Of a stretch of 7,775 bases of DNA, positions 5,011 to 7,775 are shown in pieces. Position 1 is the first letter of the stretch; every line of letters begins with the position of its first letter. Origin of the DNA: Oscillospiraceae bacterium (GTDB lineage: Bacteria > Bacillota > Clostridia > Oscillospirales > Ruminococcaceae); assembly GCA_029098085.1 (NCBI GenBank), contig JAQXNQ010000246.1, forward strand, positions 1 through 7,775. The letters run 5' to 3'. Position numbers and translations under genes: made by a program. Below the pieces are notes generated by a model. The model did no database searches. It worked only from the letters and a program-made list of their open reading frames with translations, and had not been told where the DNA came from.

Positions 5011-6357
5011 ATGGTGAAGGACAAAAATTTCTATCGGTCGCTGCTGATCGTGGCAGTGCCGGCCGCCTTTCAGTCGCTGATTTCACTGAGCGTCAGCATG
5101 CTGGACAACATCATGGTGGGCTCGCTGGGCGATGTGTCGCTGGCGGCAGTCTCGCTGGCCAACCAGGCCACCGCACTGCTGACCTTTATCATCAACGGTC
5201 TGGCGGGCGGTTCGGCTGTGCTGGTATCCCAGTACTGGGGCAAGAAGGATCTGGTACATACCCGGGAAATCTTCGGCGTTATTCTGCGGTTCGCCTTTCT
5301 GGTGCTGGCGGCGGTTTCGGCGCTGATGTTCATCTTCCCGCAGGCCGTCATGCGGATTTTTACCACCGATCAGGATATGATCGCGGAAGGCGCGAAGTAT
5401 GTGCGGATCGCCTGTCTGTCCTATATTTTCTTCGGCTTGGCCAACAGCATTGTGGCCATGCTCCGGTGGATCAAGGTCGTGAAGGTGGGCCTGCTGATTT
5501 CGACCATCTCCCTGTTCACCAATCTGATTTTCAACTATGTGCTGATCTTCGGCAAGCTGGGCCTGCCCGCCATGGGCATTCAGGGCGCGGCGCTGGCAAC
5601 GGTGCTGGCCCGGATGGTGGAGTTCGGCATTGCGGTCTATTATCTGTTCTATAAGGAAACCCAGCTGAAGATGCGGCTGAAGGATGTCCTGACCCGGAAC
5701 AAAGAGATGTTTTCCGATTTTGTCAAGCATTCCCTGCCCATCGTCTTCGGCGATCTGCAGTGGGGCATTGTCGGCACGGTGAAGGTCATGATGATCGGCC
5801 GGCTGGGCGTCACCATGACCTCGGCCAACGCCATCGCCGACGTGGTGCTTTCGCTGGCCATGGTCTTTACCAACGGCCTGACCCAGGGCGCCTGCGTGGT
5901 TATCGGCAATTCGGTGGGCGCGAAGGAATACGACAAGACCCGGCAGTACTCCAACACCATTCAGGTCATGTTTGCGGCCATTGGCGTCTGTGTGGCGGCG
6001 CTGGTCTTCTTCACCCGGGGCATCCCGCCCACCTTCTATAATGTCAGCGACGAAACCAAGGCTCTTGCGTCCACCATGCTGGCCATCGGCGCCTTCACCC
6101 ATATCGGCACCTGCTACCACGCCGCCTGCTTTGTGGGCATCAACCGGGGGGCCGGAGACGGCAATTTTGTCGTCAAGGTCGACCTGATCTGCGGCTGGCT
6201 GGTGGTGCTGCCCTTGACCTTCCTGGCCGGCTTTGTGCTGAAGCTGCCGCTGCCGGTGGTGTATCTCTGCACCCGTATTGATCAGTGCTTCAAATGGCTC
6301 ATCGCCTTTATCCGGCTGCGGGGAGACAAGTGGATCAAAAACGTCACCCGGGATTGA
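5011..6357 (+). CDS. MATE family efflux transporter (DinF/NorM-like)
   Basis: This inner-membrane multidrug and toxin extrusion transporter probably couples export of cationic or organic compounds to Na+ or H+ entry. The 448-residue product has the usual MATE length and about 12 hydrophobic segments. Seen: the family N-terminal block VSMLDNIMVGSLGDVSLAAVSLANQ (about 28-52, split here by position), NGLAGGSAVLVSQYWGKKD at 62-80, a second-half repeat with VKVMMIGRLG near 257-266, NGLTQGACVVIGNSVGAKE near 288-306, and GINRGAGD near 376-383. The pseudo-twofold repetition of NGL-AG/TQG-VIGN-GAK motifs fits the two six-helix bundles of MATE proteins. The ATG at 5011 is preferred because MVKDKNFYRSLL is a typical MATE start. 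AAAGGA (4993-4998) is somewhat far at 12 nt. An in-frame ATG at 4957 would add 18 unconserved residues. Substrate is unknown. Confidence 0.93.
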   Translation: MVKDKNFYRSLLIVAVPAAFQSLISLSVSMLDNIMVGSLGDVSLAAVSLANQATALLTFIINGLAGGSAVLVSQYWGKKDLVHTREIFGVILRFAFLVLAAVSALMFIFPQAVMRIFTTDQDMIAEGAKYVRIACLSYIFFGLANSIVAMLRWIKVVKVGLLISTISLFTNLIFNYVLIFGKLGLPAMGIQGAALATVLARMVEFGIAVYYLFYKETQLKMRLKDVLTRNKEMFSDFVKHSLPIVFGDLQWGIVGTVKVMMIGRLGVTMTSANAIADVVLSLAMVFTNGLTQGACVVIGNSVGAKEYDKTRQYSNTIQVMFAAIGVCVAALVFFTRGIPPTFYNVSDETKALASTMLAIGAFTHIGTCYHAACFVGINRGAGDGNFVVKVDLICGWLVVLPLTFLAGFVLKLPLPVVYLCTRIDQCFKWLIAFIRLRGDKWIKNVTRD

Positions 6358-6369
6358 GAAAGCGCTTTC
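6358..6369. promoter_or_regulatory. cre-like palindrome (candidate CcpA site)
   Basis: GAAAGCGCTTTC is a perfect 12-bp palindrome immediately after the MATE stop. It matches the 12 central bases of the ideal catabolite-response element TGAAAGCGCTTTCA. The outer bases are A and T instead of T and A. It lies about 140 bp upstream of the fucosidase -10 box. Carbon catabolite control of the fucosidase is plausible but inferred, and the distance is longer than usual. Confidence 0.45.
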
Positions 6370-6503
6370 TGCAGGCGTCCGGCCGGAGCGGAATAACGGG
6401 AGGCGCCAAAGACCTTCGATGTTTTCGGACACACTGGATTTCGTTCGGAAAAGTGAATTTTCTCCTGTTTTTTTGCAAAATAGTGCTGGTATTTTATGAC
6501 GTC

Positions 6504-6520
6504 TTCCCCTATAATGGGGA
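6504..6520 (+). promoter_or_regulatory. -10 region of the fucosidase promoter within a C/G palindrome
   Basis: TATAAT (6510-6515) is flanked by CCCC and GGGG, giving the inverted repeat TCCCC-TATAAT-GGGGA. No good -35 hexamer is found 16-18 bp upstream, so an activator may be needed. The start would be near 6522, about 25 nt before the ATG. The rest of the 189-bp gap (6370-6500) holds GC-rich short palindromes and a T-rich stretch but no clear terminator for the MATE gene. Confidence 0.55.
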
Positions 6521-6546
6521 TAACATCCTGAAAGGAGATTTTGACA

Positions 6547-7775
6547 ATGTTTGATTGGGACGCTTACCGCCGGCGGACGCAGTGGTTCACCCACGACCGC
6601 TTCGGCATGTTTATTCACTGGGGTCTGTATGCCATTCCTGCCCGGGGCGAATGGATCCGCAACCAGGAGCGGATCACCGTGGAGGACTACGAGCAGTATT
6701 TCAAGGAATTCAATCCTGTGGATTTTGACCCCAAGGCCTGGGCCAGAGCGGCCAAAAACGCAGGCATGAAGTACGCTGTGCTGACTGCCAAGCATCACGA
6801 CGGCTTCTGCCTGTTTGACAGCGCGCTGACCGACTACAAATCCACCAACACTCCCTGCGGCCGGGATCTGGTTCGGGAGTATCTGGACGCCTTCCGCGCC
6901 GAGGGCCTGAAGGTGGGCCTGTACTATTCCCTGCTGGACTGGCATCATCCCGATTATCCCCATTATGGTGACCGGAACCACCCCATGCGGGACAACGAAG
7001 CCTACCGGGATCTGGAAGCCGGCCGGAACTTTGACAATTACCTGACCTATATGCACGGTCAGGTCAAGGAGCTGTGCACCAATTACGGCAAGCTGGATCT
7101 GCTGTGGTTCGACTTCTCCTACGACGAGATGACCGGTGAAAAATGGAAGGCCACCGAGCTGGTGCGGATGATCCGCAGCTATCAGCCCGATGTCATCATC
7201 GACAATCGTCTGGAGGTCAGCGGCTCCGGCTTTGGCAGCCTGCTGTCCGGCAATCCCAGCGAGTATTCCGGTGACTTTGTCAGCCCCGAGCAGATCATCC
7301 CGCCCGAAGGCATCCGGGATGTCAACGGCGATCCTGTGGTGTGGGAGGCCTGCATCACCATGAACAACCATTGGGGCTACTGCTCCACCGACAAGGACTT
7401 CAAGTCGGCGGACATGATGGTCAAAAAGCTGGTGGAATGCGTCGGCAAGGGCGGCAACCTGCTGCTGAACGTCGGCCCCGACGCCAAGGGCAATATTCCC
7501 GAAGAATCTCTGGAGATTCTCGCCGGTATCGGCCGCTGGATGAAGCGCAACAGCAAGTCCATCTATGGCTGCGGTCTGGCCGGCCTTCCCAAGCCCGATT
7601 TCGGACGGATTACCCGCAACGGCAATCTGGTCTACTTCCATGTGACCGAGCCGCTGGTGGGCTATGTGCCGCTGACCGGCATCCGGCCGGAGCAGATCAA
7701 GAAGGTTCGTCTGCTGCAGGATGGCAGCGAGATGGTCGTGGCGAAGAACTGGATTACCGAAAACTATCCGGATAT
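6547..7775 (+). CDS. Alpha-L-fucosidase, GH29 (3' end outside window)
   Basis: This glycoside hydrolase releases L-fucose from fucosylated glycans with retention of configuration. The first 409 residues are visible and the frame is still open at the window end. Seen: WFTHDRFGMFIHWGLYAIPA near 13-32 (His24, Trp25), AKHHDGFCLF at 81-90 with His83 and His84, GLKVGLYYSLLDWHHP around 120-135, DLLWFDF at 184-190 with Asp189 as the expected catalytic nucleophile, WEACITMNNHWGY at 266-278, and GKGGNLLLNVGPDAKG at 300-315. The glutamate in WEAC (Glu267) is a candidate acid/base, but that residue varies in GH29 and is not assigned with confidence. No signal peptide or lipobox is present, so it probably acts in the cytoplasm on imported fucosyl-oligosaccharides or glycosides. 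The ATG at 6547 is supported by AAAGGAG 9 nt upstream and by alignment with the usual family start. The visible C-terminal part begins the beta-sandwich domain. Confidence 0.95.
   Translation, partial: MFDWDAYRRRTQWFTHDRFGMFIHWGLYAIPARGEWIRNQERITVEDYEQYFKEFNPVDFDPKAWARAAKNAGMKYAVLTAKHHDGFCLFDSALTDYKSTNTPCGRDLVREYLDAFRAEGLKVGLYYSLLDWHHPDYPHYGDRNHPMRDNEAYRDLEAGRNFDNYLTYMHGQVKELCTNYGKLDLLWFDFSYDEMTGEKWKATELVRMIRSYQPDVIIDNRLEVSGSGFGSLLSGNPSEYSGDFVSPEQIIPPEGIRDVNGDPVVWEACITMNNHWGYCSTDKDFKSADMMVKKLVECVGKGGNLLLNVGPDAKGNIPEESLEILAGIGRWMKRNSKSIYGCGLAGLPKPDFGRITRNGNLVYFHVTEPLVGYVPLTGIRPEQIKKVRLLQDGSEMVVAKNWITENYPD

Noticed and set aside
5083..7641. An 852-codon open frame on the minus strand opposite the MATE and fucosidase genes
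   Set aside because: It is antisense to two clear protein families, crosses their intergenic region, is rich in His, Gln, Gly and Asp as expected from reversed GC-rich codons, and has no recognisable domain.

Overview
The window looks like a chromosomal segment of a Gram-positive, gut-type Clostridium relative, perhaps in the Oscillospirales/Ruminococcaceae sphere. That placement is an inference. It rests on GC-rich coding sequence with AT-rich intergenic regions, purine-rich Shine-Dalgarno sites (AAAGGAG, AGGAGG), housekeeping-sigma promoters of the TTGACA/TATAAT type, and gene families common in anaerobic Firmicutes: a PaaK-ACT pair, a DinF/NorM-like MATE pump and a cytoplasmic GH29 fucosidase. 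No rRNA, tRNA, CRISPR array, insertion sequence or phage gene was found.

Left half, minus strand (1-3762). Two transcription units run leftwards. The first is paaK (phenylacetate-CoA-ligase family) followed 16 nt later by a tandem-ACT-domain protein. It has a clear promoter near 3842-3870 and ends at a GC-rich hairpin at 1976-2003. The second is a polyamine unit: speD (E. coli-type S-adenosylmethionine decarboxylase) followed by an Orn/Lys/Arg decarboxylase that leaves the window at base 1. Together these would supply decarboxylated SAM and a diamine precursor (agmatine, putrescine or cadaverine) for spermidine-type polyamines. The synthase would be expected outside the window.

The most interesting part is the roughly 390-nt 5' leader of speD (about 1515-1907). 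It has a near-consensus promoter (TTGACT, 17 bp, TATACT) and a series of hairpins whose G-U wobbles fit minus-strand RNA. It ends in a strong intrinsic terminator whose U-tract stops a few bases before the speD ribosome-binding site. This is the architecture of a riboswitch or attenuator, and I do not recognise the RNA class.

Right half, plus strand (4089-7775). There are three genes, each with its own apparent promoter: a sugar-phosphate isomerase/epimerase-like TIM-barrel protein, a MATE efflux transporter, and a GH29 alpha-L-fucosidase that is cut off at the window end. A palindrome close to the CcpA cre site lies between the MATE gene and the fucosidase gene. The 3763-4088 gap is a divergent promoter region between paaK and the isomerase-like gene.
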